Below, piece after piece: positions 44,985-53,981 of a stretch of DNA of 64,000 bases. Made by a program: the position numbers and the translations under genes. Source of the stretch: Luteolibacter yonseiensis. Lineage in GTDB: Bacteria; Verrucomicrobiota; Verrucomicrobiia; Verrucomicrobiales; Akkermansiaceae. The stretch is taken from the NCBI RefSeq assembly GCF_016595465.1, contig NZ_JAENIK010000012.1:434001-498000 (forward strand), read 5' to 3'. How positions within the stretch are numbered: the first letter of the stretch is position 1; each line of letters starts with the position of its first letter. Below the pieces are notes generated by a model, which saw only the letters and a program-made list of their open reading frames with translations, had not been told where the DNA came from and made no database searches.

Positions 44985-45776
44985 ATGAATCGTAAACCGA
45001 TTTTCGCCGCCAACTGGAAGATGAACAAGGGCGCTTCCGAAACGGAAGACTTCATCAAGAGCTTCCTGTCCAAGCTGCAAGGCCAGGATTTTCCCTGTGA
45101 AATCGTCATCGCGCCTCCGTTCGTCTCGCTGCCGAAGCTCGCGGACCTCCTGCACACCGCCACTGCGGTGCAGAACGCCCATGCCATCCAGATCGCCGCA
45201 CAAAACTGCTCGCAGTTCGACTCCGGTGCCTACACGGGTGAGATCAGCGTGCTGATGCTGCGCGAGTTTTTCGTCCACTACGTCATCCTCGGCCACAGCG
45301 AGCGCCGCGCCATCTACGGCGAGACCGACGCGATCATCAACGCGAAGATCAAGAAGGCCCGCGAAGCGAACCTGAAGCCGATCTTCTGCATCGGTGAGAC
45401 CCTCGCCGAGCGCGAGGCAGGCAATCTGGAAACCGTCCTCCGCACCCAGATCACCGGTGGTCTTGAGGGGGTTTCCGAGAAGGACCTCGGAGAAACCGTC
45501 ATCGCCTACGAACCTGTCTGGGCGATCGGAACCGGCGTCACCGCCAGCTCCGAGCAGGCACAGGAAGCTCACGCCTTCGTCCGCTCCGTCATTGCCGACC
45601 TCTACGGTGCCGACGCGGCCGCGAAGATCCGCATCCAATACGGCGGCAGCGTGAAGCCCGGCAACGCCGCCGAGCTCATGGCGTGTCCGGATATCGACGG
45701 AGCACTCATCGGCGGAGCCGCCCTTGAGCCGCAGAGCTTCCTGGAAATCATCCGCAACGGCTCGCAAGGCGAGTAA
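44985..45776 (+). CDS. tpiA: triosephosphate isomerase
   Basis: A 263-residue TIM-barrel enzyme interconverting dihydroxyacetone phosphate and glyceraldehyde-3-phosphate. Catalytic N10 and K12 (AANWKMNKG), electrophile His in LGHSERR, base Glu in YEPVWAIGTG, and phosphate-binding YGGSVKPGN are present. An intrinsic terminator follows immediately, closing the pgk-tpiA operon. Confidence 0.98.
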   Translation: MNRKPIFAANWKMNKGASETEDFIKSFLSKLQGQDFPCEIVIAPPFVSLPKLADLLHTATAVQNAHAIQIAAQNCSQFDSGAYTGEISVLMLREFFVHYVILGHSERRAIYGETDAIINAKIKKAREANLKPIFCIGETLAEREAGNLETVLRTQITGGLEGVSEKDLGETVIAYEPVWAIGTGVTASSEQAQEAHAFVRSVIADLYGADAAAKIRIQYGGSVKPGNAAELMACPDIDGALIGGAALEPQSFLEIIRNGSQGE

Positions 45777-45793
45777 TTGTCAGAGAATCACAG

Positions 45794-45822
45794 GCCGCGT
45801 GGGAAAACCCACGCGGCTTTTT
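45794..45822 (+). terminator. intrinsic terminator of pgk-tpiA
   Basis: A perfect 10-base stem (GCCGCGTGGG / CCCACGCGGC) with AAAA loop and a following TTTTT, 18 bases after the tpiA stop. Confidence 0.92.
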
Positions 45823-45905
45823 CATTTAACCTTTCCTGAATTCTTCTGCCTTGTTCCGTGACTTCCGGCTTTCCACGGCAGAATTGCCCCACTAAGTTCC
45901 CCGCC

Positions 45906-46589
45906 ATGACCGGTCGCGCCCGCATCCTGCTCCTGATTTCGCTCCTGCTCACCTCCTTCTGCTCGGCGGACCACGTCATCGTCACCGGCGGCACGGCATT
46001 GCGGAAATGGGAGAATTACCGCGTCACGGAAGATCAACACGACCGGTGGTGGGCGAACTTCGTCCGCGCCTCCACCCTCCGCATGGCGGAAATCCGCAAG
46101 GCTTATGGTGCGAACGCACCCATCGTCTGGCTGGTATATCAACCGGCCTACCAGGCTCGCGGCCGTGAGGATGGCAAGCCATACACTTCATGGATCGCCG
46201 AACAGGCGGCGAAGCGCAAGGTCACCCTGGTGTGGTTCAACAGTTCCGGAGATTTCCTCCAGAAACTCAACTCCCGTCCGCGTGGCTCTGTCGAGACCTT
46301 TGATTTCTTCGGCCATTCGAACCGCCACGCCTTCATGTTCGATTACAGCGCTGAAATCATCGGCGCCTCCACCGCGTGGTTGCACGAGCGCGATCTGCCG
46401 CGCATCCGTTCGTCCATCTTCGCCCGCAACGCCTATTGCAAGAGCTGGGGTTGCCACACCGGAGAAAGCATGAGCGCCGTCTGGAGAAAATCCACCGGCA
46501 CCGCACTTGAAGGTGCGAGGGGACCCACTGTTTACAATGATGTCGGACAGGGGAAGCTTCCCTTCGTCCGCGGCAGTTGGGTCCGCTGA
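45906..46589 (+). CDS. secreted protein with caspase-like His/Cys arrangement, unknown
   Basis: A 227-residue exported protein with a signal peptide (MTGRARILLLISLLLTSFCSA). Two motifs stand out: FFGHSNRHAFMFDYS (about 125-140) and SWGCHTGESMSAVW (about 180-193). A His after a hydrophobic strand followed by a Gly-Cys strand end is the arrangement of the clan CD (caspase/CHAT/gingipain) catalytic dyad. The region before it has strand-helix alternation compatible with that fold. This is a pattern resemblance only; I recognise no named family. It stands alone after the pgk-tpiA terminator. Confidence 0.7.
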   Translation: MTGRARILLLISLLLTSFCSADHVIVTGGTALRKWENYRVTEDQHDRWWANFVRASTLRMAEIRKAYGANAPIVWLVYQPAYQARGREDGKPYTSWIAEQAAKRKVTLVWFNSSGDFLQKLNSRPRGSVETFDFFGHSNRHAFMFDYSAEIIGASTAWLHERDLPRIRSSIFARNAYCKSWGCHTGESMSAVWRKSTGTALEGARGPTVYNDVGQGKLPFVRGSWVR

Positions 46590-46652
46590 ATCATGCGATC
46601 CAGGCGGGGCGGACTGCTCCGCCCGCGTCATGCGTCGTGACAGCGCATCGCC

Positions 46653-47912
46653 TCAGCTGCCGAGCAGTCTCCCAATGGCTTGCGCGATCTCACGTTTCTG
46701 CTGGGACAGTTCACCGACGCGTTGCCGCAGCCGATCCGATTGAGGATGGTTTTTGACCTCATTCATGGTTTCCAACAGCGTGCGTTTGTTGTCCAGCGCG
46801 ACAAATGAAGATCCCAGCGCGGTCACGGAGTGATGTTTGGCGCGGTAGAAGGCGGACTGTGCGAGGAAGATTCCGCTCATGCCATTGCCTGCTCCGATGA
46901 GGTGGGGATGAAAACGGGAAGTGATCATGAAGTCATTTCTTTTCATCGGGATCGATCCATTGACCAGCTCCGCGGGTGTCAGCAGTTTGACGCCCGGGAT
47001 CGCCTTTTTCAGCAATCGGAAAACCACGCGGTCAGGCTTGCAGCAAAGCCAGAAATACACATCTCCGAACGACTCGGCGGTGAGGCGGATATCTTCGATC
47101 AGTTTGCCGGTTGAATCGAATCTCGAGATTTTGGGGAAAAACGACAAATGGAGCGAGGGCTTCTCATCCGGAACATCGGTCGCTCCTGTGGATTTTGCCT
47201 GAGGAAACTGGAGAAACACATCATCAAGTCCACAGAGCGCGTTTCCCCGGTCTCCGAGAATTTTCCCGATGCTGTCATGACTGTCCCTGTCCCTCGTTTC
47301 GAAGAGATCGAAGTTTTCCAAAACAGAGCGGATGAATCCCTGCCATTCCGGTGGAGGGAGGGGCAGAGGGGTGACTCCGAGTCCCGTTGCGACGACCGGT
47401 ACTCCGAAGAGCCTTTTCAAGGCGGCGCAACAGCCCAATAAAAATCCGGAGTTCGGCCATGAGCCGGAGATGTAACCGCCGCCCACCAGATGGATGAGCT
47501 TTAGCTTTGTGAAATCCGGAACGTCTTCCAAGGGGATCTGGAGCTTGCGCCCGCGGTCGTTCAAGGTAAGCCGGTTCTTGCGGGAGAGCAGGGTGTCCCA
47601 CAGGCTTTTCTGCTTCCAGTCACGAGGCAGGGGCATCAGTACCGAAGCGTTCGTCATGACGAATTCGAAGCCCCGCGCGCAGTGTTCCCAAAAGGAACCC
47701 GGAGCCTTGTCTTGTGCCAATGCCTTGAGGAAAAAAAAGAACCTGGTTTCCGGGTGGGCCCCCCCGTGAATCTTCCGGGACTGGTTGATCGATTTGCAGT
47801 CGAGGTGGAGGGGGGTGTCGGGGTGGTGGGTGGCATAGTGGTCCAGCCATTTGCGGACGATGAGCTCGTCGCCGAAGTTTGGGGCGCCGCTACCCGATAG
47901 CAGATAGATCAT
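46653..47912 (-). CDS. polysaccharide pyruvyl transferase family protein
   Basis: A 419-residue cytosolic protein of the CsaB/WcaK polysaccharide pyruvyltransferase family. It opens with the glycine-rich LLSGSGAPNFGDELIVRKW, has a central HLVGGGYISG strand, RDRDSHDSIGKIL, and the C-terminal ITSRFHPHLIGAGNGM signature containing the conserved Arg-His. The family transfers pyruvate ketals onto cell-surface polysaccharides; many members are only loosely related and may be glycosyltransferase-like. No polysaccharide operon surrounds it. Confidence 0.85.
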   Translation of the reverse strand: MIYLLSGSGAPNFGDELIVRKWLDHYATHHPDTPLHLDCKSINQSRKIHGGAHPETRFFFFLKALAQDKAPGSFWEHCARGFEFVMTNASVLMPLPRDWKQKSLWDTLLSRKNRLTLNDRGRKLQIPLEDVPDFTKLKLIHLVGGGYISGSWPNSGFLLGCCAALKRLFGVPVVATGLGVTPLPLPPPEWQGFIRSVLENFDLFETRDRDSHDSIGKILGDRGNALCGLDDVFLQFPQAKSTGATDVPDEKPSLHLSFFPKISRFDSTGKLIEDIRLTAESFGDVYFWLCCKPDRVVFRLLKKAIPGVKLLTPAELVNGSIPMKRNDFMITSRFHPHLIGAGNGMSGIFLAQSAFYRAKHHSVTALGSSFVALDNKRTLLETMNEVKNHPQSDRLRQRVGELSQQKREIAQAIGRLLGS

Positions 47913-48234
47913 ATGTGGTCGGAAATTCGTGCGATACTTTTCCTGCGTGATGTCTTGCCCATTCCCATTGGGGGGGAACTGCTTTTCAAGCGGGGATGGT
48001 GGGTAATCGGTTCAGTTGTGTCGGCAACCAAAGCTCGGAATGTACCGTGGACCACATCGCGACGCCGGGAAACTTTCTTGTTCACTCAAACGGGTCAAGG
48101 GAAATCCTCCGCCGCCGGGATCCGGAGAATCCACGGATTTGCTCCGTCGGTCCGTCCTTTTCGCTCTCGCTTCTTGCCATCCGCTTGGCGCGGTGTACGA
48201 AGTCCGTGCACGGCTCGCCCGGATTTCCACCACC
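47913..48234. other. divergent intergenic region upstream of bioB
   Basis: About 320 bases between two divergently transcribed genes. The bioB frame stays open to 48016 but shows no conserved residues there. I see no convincing promoter, BirA operator or RNA element. A minus-strand TATCGC lies 20 bases before the pyruvyltransferase start. Confidence 0.5.
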
Positions 48235-49248
48235 ATGACTCTCGCAGAACTTCAATCGCTTCACGATCTTCCGTTTTTCGAACTCCTCAAGCGCGCCCGC
48301 GCCGTGCATGAGGCGAATTTCACCGATGGGAAAATCCAGCTCTGCACGCTGCTTTCCATCAAGACCGGCGGTTGCTCGGAAGACTGCGCCTACTGCACCC
48401 AGTCCGCCCGCTACGACACGGACCTGCAAAGCCAGCGCCTGCTCTCAAAGGAGACCGTCATGGAAAGCGCCCGCGCCGCCCGTGCGAACGGTTCCACCCG
48501 TTTCTGCATGGGGGCCGCCTGGCGTGGTGTCCGTGGAGGCACCGAGCGTTTCAACCAGGTGGTGGACATCGTGAAGGAAGTCTCGTCGCTCGGAATGGAA
48601 GTCTGCGTCACCCTTGGCGAACTGGGGCCGAACGAAGCCGTCGTCCTCAAGGAGGCGGGTGTCACCGCCTACAACCACAACCTCGACACGTCGCCGGAGC
48701 ACTACCCGAACATCGTCACCTCGCACACCTATGAGGACCGCCTCCGGACGATCCGCAACGTGCAGGATGCCGGCATGTCCGTCTGCTGCGGCGGCATCCT
48801 CGGCATCAGCGAAACCATCACCGACCGCCTGCGCATGCTGGAGGTGATCTCCAGCTTCAATCCGCAACCGGAAAGCGTGCCGATCAATTCGCTCATGCCG
48901 ATGCCCGGCACTCCGCTGGCGGACAACCCGCAGGTCGATCCGTTCGACCTCGTCCGCATGATCGCCTGCGCCCGCATCGCCGTCCCCGGCGCGAAGGTCC
49001 GACTCTCCGCCGGCCGCACCCGCCTCTCCGACGAAACCCAGGCCCTCTGCTTCTTCGCCGGAGCGAACTCGATTTTCTACGGAGACAAGCTCCTCACCGC
49101 CTCGAACCCCGAAGCCCGCAAGGACCTCGAACTTCTCAAAAAACTCGGCCTCGAAACCCTCGAGCCGAATCCCTCCATGGAAGCTCCGCAGGCCGATCTC
49201 TCGCAACCCGCGAGCCCGGCGTGCTGCACACCTGCGGGGTGTTGTTGA
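48235..49248 (+). CDS. bioB: biotin synthase
   Basis: A 337-residue radical SAM enzyme that inserts sulfur into dethiobiotin. The radical-SAM CX3CX2C is at C47, C51, C54 (GGCSEDCAYC), with YNHNLDTSPEHY and the SAM-binding GGILGISET. The auxiliary-cluster Cys and Arg residues are present (RFCMGAAWR; AGRTRLSD). The protein ends in a Cys-rich tail, PACCTPAGCC, beyond the usual BioB end. No other bio genes are nearby, so the pathway is dispersed. ATG 48235 matches the family. Confidence 0.95.
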   Translation: MTLAELQSLHDLPFFELLKRARAVHEANFTDGKIQLCTLLSIKTGGCSEDCAYCTQSARYDTDLQSQRLLSKETVMESARAARANGSTRFCMGAAWRGVRGGTERFNQVVDIVKEVSSLGMEVCVTLGELGPNEAVVLKEAGVTAYNHNLDTSPEHYPNIVTSHTYEDRLRTIRNVQDAGMSVCCGGILGISETITDRLRMLEVISSFNPQPESVPINSLMPMPGTPLADNPQVDPFDLVRMIACARIAVPGAKVRLSAGRTRLSDETQALCFFAGANSIFYGDKLLTASNPEARKDLELLKKLGLETLEPNPSMEAPQADLSQPASPACCTPAGCC

Positions 49249-49270
49249 GAAACACCGCCCGCCAACCTTC

Positions 49271-49474
49271 ATGCCGCGTAAAATCCGAGATCTCATCTCA
49301 GACCTTCGCAAGGCGGGATTCGCCTTGGACCGTCAAAAGGGATCACATCGCCAGTTCAAGCATCCTTCATTTCAGGGCATCATCACCCTGAGTGGCGGGG
49401 AAGGGGATGACTCGAAAACCTATCAGGAGCGCCAGGTTGCGAAAGCAATTGCCGATTCTAAGTCTGCAGGATAG
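49271..49474 (+). CDS. hicA: HicA-type mRNA interferase toxin
   Basis: A 67-residue double-stranded-RNA-binding-fold toxin that cleaves mRNA. The catalytic His is H26 in GSHRQFKHP. The basic N-terminal helix, KGSHRQF strand and C-terminal helix (KTYQERQVAKAI) match HicA/YcfA. It is immediately followed by the antitoxin, with 9 bases between. Confidence 0.92.
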   Translation: MPRKIRDLISDLRKAGFALDRQKGSHRQFKHPSFQGIITLSGGEGDDSKTYQERQVAKAIADSKSAG

Positions 49475-49483
49475 ATTCTCACC

Positions 49484-49723
49484 ATGAAACCGGAAGACCG
49501 CTACCATCGCTTCGTCCGCTGGTCCGATGAGGATCAGTGTTACATCGGTTACTGCCCGGACCTTTACTTCGGCGGCACCTGTCATGGAGAACAGGAGGAG
49601 GCAACCTACGCGGAGCTTTGCTCCATCGTCCGCGACGAAATCGCCCACCGTCTCGCCAAGGGAGAAGTCCTTCCCAAACCTGCAGTCCGCGCGACCCGAG
49701 ATTTGGATTTTGCCGCAGCTTAG
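49484..49723 (+). CDS. hicB: HicB-type antitoxin
   Basis: A 79-residue HicB-family antitoxin. The partial RNase-H-like fold shows FVRWSDEDQCYIGYCPDLYFGG and a helix HGEQEEATYAELCSIV. The protein is short, with no obvious C-terminal DNA-binding helix-turn-helix or ribbon-helix-helix, so autoregulation, if any, would need another factor. It neutralises the adjacent HicA. Confidence 0.88.
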   Translation: MKPEDRYHRFVRWSDEDQCYIGYCPDLYFGGTCHGEQEEATYAELCSIVRDEIAHRLAKGEVLPKPAVRATRDLDFAAA

Positions 49724-49849
49724 AGCTCGTTCTTCTTTTGAACCAGCAAGGCTGAAAATATTCCACTTCGATTGAAGTCATAGTCTCATGGGCAGGGCAA
49801 TCAGATGGGAGCGCGCCGCTCGGCGAACCATCATGGTCACAGCCCAGAA

Positions 49850-50135
49850 ATGAAAAGAAATCGAAGAAGCGAGAGGCATCATTTCGTTCCCCAATTTTAT
49901 CTGAGGCATTGGTGCAATCACAAGGATCGCCTTTGGGTTCATCCGATGGACGGCAAACAGCCATATGAATCGCGTGCAAATTCTGTCGCCTTTGAAAGAG
50001 GGCTCTATTCGACTGAAGATTTACCAGATATTCAAAATTGATTAAGAAGCAGACCTCGGTGGTGTCGAGTCTTTGGTTGCTCCCCAATGGCCTCGGATAT
50101 TCGACAAAATAGGTGATCCAATAAGAAAGATTAAT
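49850..50135 (+). pseudogene. broken DUF4238 gene fragment
   Basis: The N-terminal part of a DUF4238 protein is readable from ATG 49850: HHFVPQFYLRHW, then DRLWVHPMDG, up to the stop at 50041. Continuation of the same protein, with EADLGGVESLVAPQWPRIFDKIG, follows in the +1 frame from 50046, also preceded by a stop. At least one frameshift and a stop have broken the gene, and the downstream part is missing. Local AT content is higher than the surroundings, consistent with acquired DNA. Confidence 0.65.
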
Positions 50136-51014
50136 CTACCTCAACAAGCGGATCAAATCCCTCAACGCCTCTTCTCCCCGGCTTGTCCGGTGCGCGAAGA
50201 CGTGGGTGATTTTGGGACGGCCTTCGATGGCGACGGCACTTACCGCTGATCCCATCATAGTACCGAGTGTCTGGGGGAGGATGGCCACGCCTGATCCTGC
50301 GGCGACCATGAGTGCCACGGCTTGGGCTCGGGGGGATTCCAGGATGACTCTTGGGCGGAAGCCTGCGGCACGGCATAGCTCGCGGACGTGGCTGGCGAAG
50401 GCCGGGGCGGATTCGCCGGAGACGGCGACGAATGATTCGTCCGCGAGTGATTTCAGTTTGATACTTTTCCGGCCTGCGAAGGCGTGGGCGGAGGGGAGGA
50501 GGCAGACGAGCGGTTCCTTGCGCAATTCGAAGAACCCGATGCCCGCGGCCGCGTCCGGGGTGGCCATGCCGACGAAGCCTCCGTCGAGCCTGCCGTCGGC
50601 GATTGCTTTCAACTGTTCGCCCGGTGGCACGTCGTGCAGCATGATCTGGACCTGCGGGTGGCGCTCGCGGAATTCGCGGAAGACTTCCACCAGAGCGTCA
50701 TTCATCACCGCGCTGACGAAGCCGAGGCGCAGTCGGGCGGTTTCACCGATCGCACAACGCCGCGCGGCTTCTCCGGCGCGGATGAGGCGGCGGGGGATGT
50801 TCCGCGTTTCCTCGTAGAACAAGCTGCCTGCGGCGGTAAGTGAGACGTTTCTCGGTTCGCGTAGAAACAACCGCGCGCCGATTTTTTCCTCCAGTGTCTT
50901 GATGTGCCGGGAGAGGGGAGGTTGAGCCAGATTCAGCCGTTTCGCCGCGCGGGTGAAGGACAGTTCCTCCGCCACCGCCATGAAGCATTCCAGTTCCCGG
51001 ATCGAGTAGTCCAT
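50136..51014 (-). CDS. LysR-family transcriptional regulator
   Basis: A 292-residue LysR regulator. The winged HTH is at about 4-63 ([19 protein letters not shown] ... [10 protein letters not shown]), followed by the linker helix and the periplasmic-binding-like effector domain (90-290). It is divergent from ilvD, and a 15-base palindrome overlaps its start codon, consistent with autoregulation and possible control of ilvD. Effector unknown; a branched-chain amino-acid intermediate would fit the position. Confidence 0.93.
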   Translation of the reverse strand: MDYSIRELECFMAVAEELSFTRAAKRLNLAQPPLSRHIKTLEEKIGARLFLREPRNVSLTAAGSLFYEETRNIPRRLIRAGEAARRCAIGETARLRLGFVSAVMNDALVEVFREFRERHPQVQIMLHDVPPGEQLKAIADGRLDGGFVGMATPDAAAGIGFFELRKEPLVCLLPSAHAFAGRKSIKLKSLADESFVAVSGESAPAFASHVRELCRAAGFRPRVILESPRAQAVALMVAAGSGVAILPQTLGTMMGSAVSAVAIEGRPKITHVFAHRTSRGEEALRDLIRLLR

Positions 51015-51027
51015 ACCGATTCGGTAT
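51013..51027. promoter_or_regulatory. palindromic operator candidate between lysR-type gene and ilvD
   Basis: ATACCGA T TCGGTAT is a perfect palindrome (7 + 1 + 7). It overlaps the ATG of the LysR gene and lies 58 bases before ilvD. It fits a LysR-type binding site (T-N11-A type) for autorepression. Confidence 0.5.
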
Positions 51028-51084
51028 CACAAACGAACGAAACAGGTAATTTTATTATCTCCGGAATTTTCTAAAATCACCGCC

Positions 51085-52770
51085 ATGGCCATCAGCGACA
51101 CCATCAAAAAAGGCTCCATCCGTGCTCCCCATCGCTCTCTTCTGCGGGCGACGGGGGTGATCCAATCGGAGGAGGATTTCGACAAGCCCTTCATCGCCAT
51201 CGCGAATTCCTTCGTGCAAATCATCCCCGGTCACGCGCATCTGGATGTCGTGGGTCGCAAGGTGCGCCAGGCGGTGCGGGATGCGGGCGGTGTGCCGTTC
51301 GAGTTCAACTGCATCGGCGTGGACGACGGCATCGCCATGGGGCACGGGGGGATGAAATACTCGCTGGCTTCGCGTGAGCTCATCGCGGACAGCATCGAGA
51401 CCATGTTGCGCGCTCATTGCTTCGATGGAGTGGTGTGTATTCCGAACTGCGACAAGATCGTGCCCGGCATGATGATGGGCGCGGCGCGTGTGGACATTCC
51501 CACGGTTTTCGTCTCCGGCGGGCCGATGCGTTCCGGGAGAAATCCCAGCACCGGGAAGTCGCTGGACCTCGCCTCCGTGTTCGAAGCCGTGGGCCAGTTC
51601 TCGGCCGACGCCATCACCGGGCAACAGCTTGATGAGATTGAGAAAAACGCCTGTCCCACCTGCGGTTCGTGTTCCGGCATGTTCACCGCGAATTCCATGA
51701 ACTGCCTGTGCGAGGCGCTCGGGCTGGCCCTGCCGGGCAATGGTTCGATCCTCGCCACTGACCCCGCCCGCGACGCGCTTTTCGAACGCGCGGGCCGCAC
51801 CATCCTGCGCCTCGTGCGGGACAACATGCGCCCGTCCGACATCCTGACGCGCGAGGCATTTGAAAACGCTCTCGCGCTCGACATGGCGATGGGTGGTTCG
51901 TCCAACACCATCCTGCACACCATCGCTGTGGCGCATGAGGCGGGCATCGATCTCACGATGGCGGATTTCAACACCATCTCCGACCGGACACCGCACCTGT
52001 GCAAGGTTGCTCCATCCGGCAGTCATTACATGGAAGACATCGACCGCGCGGGCGGCATCCCCGCATTGCTGCAGGTGCTCTCGCGCAAGCCCGGACTGCT
52101 CCACCCGGATTGTCTGACGGCCAGCGGACTCACCATCGGGGAGATCGCGGGCGCGGCGGAGGTGAAGGACAGCGACGTCATCCGTCCGCTGGAGAATCCC
52201 TACTCGGAAAAGGGCGGACTCGCCATCCTCTTCGGCAATCTCGCACCCGACGGCTGCGTGGTGAAGTCCGCCGGAGTGAGTCCCGCGATGATGCGATTCA
52301 CGGGCAGCGCCGTGATTTTCGAATCCCAGGAAGAGGCGTCCACAGGCATCCTGCTGGGAAAAGTGAAGGCGGGGGATGTGGTGGTCATCCGTTACGAAGG
52401 ACCGCGCGGCGGTCCGGGCATGCAGGAGATGCTCGCTCCGACCTCGGCCATCGCGGGCCGCGGATTGGGAGACTCCGTGGCTCTCATCACGGATGGTCGT
52501 TTTTCGGGAGCGACGCGCGGCGGAGCGATCGGTCATGTTTCTCCGGAGGCTGCGGCGGGAGGGGCCATCGCGCTGATAGAAAAGGGAGATCGCATCGAGA
52601 TCGATATCCCGGCCCGCAGCATCCACCTGCATGTGTCCGGGGAAATCCTCGCGGAACGTCGCAGCCGCTGGCAGCCGCCGGAGCCAAGAATCCGCACCGG
52701 CTATCTCGCACGTTACGCGGCGATGGTTTCCAGCGCGGATACCGGGGCGATTCTGCGGCCGGTTGCTTGA
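51085..52770 (+). CDS. ilvD: dihydroxy-acid dehydratase
   Basis: A 561-residue Fe-S dehydratase of the isoleucine/valine pathway (2,3-dihydroxy acids to 2-keto acids). Signatures include [11 protein letters not shown], the cluster Cys region [27 protein letters not shown] and the C-terminal [19 protein letters not shown]. Length 561 is normal. It lies divergent from the LysR gene. No other ilv genes are present in the window. Confidence 0.97.
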   Translation: MAISDTIKKGSIRAPHRSLLRATGVIQSEEDFDKPFIAIANSFVQIIPGHAHLDVVGRKVRQAVRDAGGVPFEFNCIGVDDGIAMGHGGMKYSLASRELIADSIETMLRAHCFDGVVCIPNCDKIVPGMMMGAARVDIPTVFVSGGPMRSGRNPSTGKSLDLASVFEAVGQFSADAITGQQLDEIEKNACPTCGSCSGMFTANSMNCLCEALGLALPGNGSILATDPARDALFERAGRTILRLVRDNMRPSDILTREAFENALALDMAMGGSSNTILHTIAVAHEAGIDLTMADFNTISDRTPHLCKVAPSGSHYMEDIDRAGGIPALLQVLSRKPGLLHPDCLTASGLTIGEIAGAAEVKDSDVIRPLENPYSEKGGLAILFGNLAPDGCVVKSAGVSPAMMRFTGSAVIFESQEEASTGILLGKVKAGDVVVIRYEGPRGGPGMQEMLAPTSAIAGRGLGDSVALITDGRFSGATRGGAIGHVSPEAAAGGAIALIEKGDRIEIDIPARSIHLHVSGEILAERRSRWQPPEPRIRTGYLARYAAMVSSADTGAILRPVA

Positions 52771-52782
52771 GAATGTTCGGTT

Positions 52783-52813
52783 GAGGAGCGCGCTCATTCT
52801 GACGACGCTCCTC
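52783..52813 (+). terminator. hairpin after ilvD
   Basis: GAGGAGCG (52783-52790) and CGCTCCTC (52806-52813) form an 8-base stem with a 15-base loop, 13 bases after the ilvD stop. No U-tract follows, so termination is only possible. Confidence 0.4.
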
Positions 52814-52967
52814 GGGAGGTGGCCAAGTCCATCCTAGCCGAGGTCGCGGAGTGCTCCGGGGAGAGATGGGGCGGTCACAGCCCGGGATCGAGACCAGTCA
52901 TGCACCGGGAATTTCAAATTTCTCGTCTCTCCCGAAAGCAACGAATCCGGCCGGGCGTAGCTGCACC

Positions 52968-53774
52968 ATGATCGCCGACATTTCCGCAATCGACCCGATC
53001 CTCGTCTTTTTCAAACACGTCGCCAATTCATCCGTATCCATTGCGATACGATATGGGATGCTGGCGGGATTCGCATGGCTGCTCGCCTATGTGATCTTTT
53101 ACCGGCGGTGGAAGCACCGGAAGGTCGTGCAGAAATTGCCCGCGTCTTCGGAAATCCGGCGGGAGATCATGTATTCGATGTCCTCGGTGGTGATTTTCGC
53201 CGCAGTGGGGGCTCTGACGGTTTTTGCCGCGCGGCAGGGCTGGACGCAGTTTTACACGGAACCGGACGCCTATGCCACCGCCTGGTTCTGGGGGAGCATC
53301 GCCTGCGCCATCGTGCTGCATGACACGTGGTTCTACTGGACGCACCGGATGATGCACCACCGCAAGCTGTTCCGCTTCTTCCACCGGGTGCATCACCTCT
53401 CGCACAACCCGAGTCCCTGGGCCGCCTATGCCTTCGATCCGGCGGAGGCGGTGGTGCAGGCCCTGATTTTTCCACTGGTGGTTTTCGTCATGCCCATCCA
53501 TCCGGGGGCATTCGCGATCTTCATGGTCTGGCAGATCGTCCACAACGTCGTGGGGCATACCGGTTTTGAAATCCATCCGCGCTGGCTCATCGACTCCTGG
53601 CTTGGAAAGATCCTCAACACCACGACGAACCACGCGATGCATCATGAGAAGATGAAGGGGAACTACGGTCTCTACTTCAACGTCTGGGACCGCATCATGA
53701 AGACGAACCACGCCAGCTACGAAGCCCGCTTCCGTGAGGTGACGAGCCGCCCCAGGGAGAGCCGAGGACGGTAA
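52968..53774 (+). CDS. fatty acid hydroxylase / sterol desaturase family membrane protein
   Basis: A 268-residue integral membrane di-iron protein. Histidine boxes: HDTWFYWTHRMMHH, HRVHHLSHNP, and the C-terminal HTGFE and NHAMHHEKMKGNYG. Hydrophobic segments lie before, between and after the first boxes (about four). Homologues hydroxylate or desaturate lipids, for example hopanoid or fatty-acyl chains; the substrate here is unknown. ATG 52968 fits; the open frame upstream to 52851 has no hydrophobic start. Confidence 0.88.
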   Translation: MIADISAIDPILVFFKHVANSSVSIAIRYGMLAGFAWLLAYVIFYRRWKHRKVVQKLPASSEIRREIMYSMSSVVIFAAVGALTVFAARQGWTQFYTEPDAYATAWFWGSIACAIVLHDTWFYWTHRMMHHRKLFRFFHRVHHLSHNPSPWAAYAFDPAEAVVQALIFPLVVFVMPIHPGAFAIFMVWQIVHNVVGHTGFEIHPRWLIDSWLGKILNTTTNHAMHHEKMKGNYGLYFNVWDRIMKTNHASYEARFREVTSRPRESRGR

Positions 53775-53925
53775 ACCGGTCGCCCACAGTGCGACCCTCC
53801 GATGACGTCAGTCCGCTCGATACCCCGGGAGGGAGTTTGGTTCGGGGATTCATTTTGTCGAAAAAAACGCAAGGTCGCAAGCCGCGGCGATGCCGATGGA
53901 CCCGGAACGCGGCAACGGATGGCAC

Positions 53926-53957
53926 AAAAAAGCCCGGCGGTGAGGCCGGGCTTTTTT
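53926..53957. terminator. bidirectional intrinsic terminator
   Basis: AAAAAAGCCCGGC (53926-53938) and GCCGGGCTTTTTT (53945-53957) form a perfect stem with a 6-base loop. It has A and T tracts on both sides and stands between the converging hydroxylase and SNF2 genes. Confidence 0.93.
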
Positions 53958-53981
53958 GTGGAATCATTTCAGAGAGGGAGA

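Noticed and set aside
48016..48234. Upstream extension of bioB
   Set aside because: The extra 73 codons show no BioB conservation, and ATG 48235 gives the normal N-terminus.
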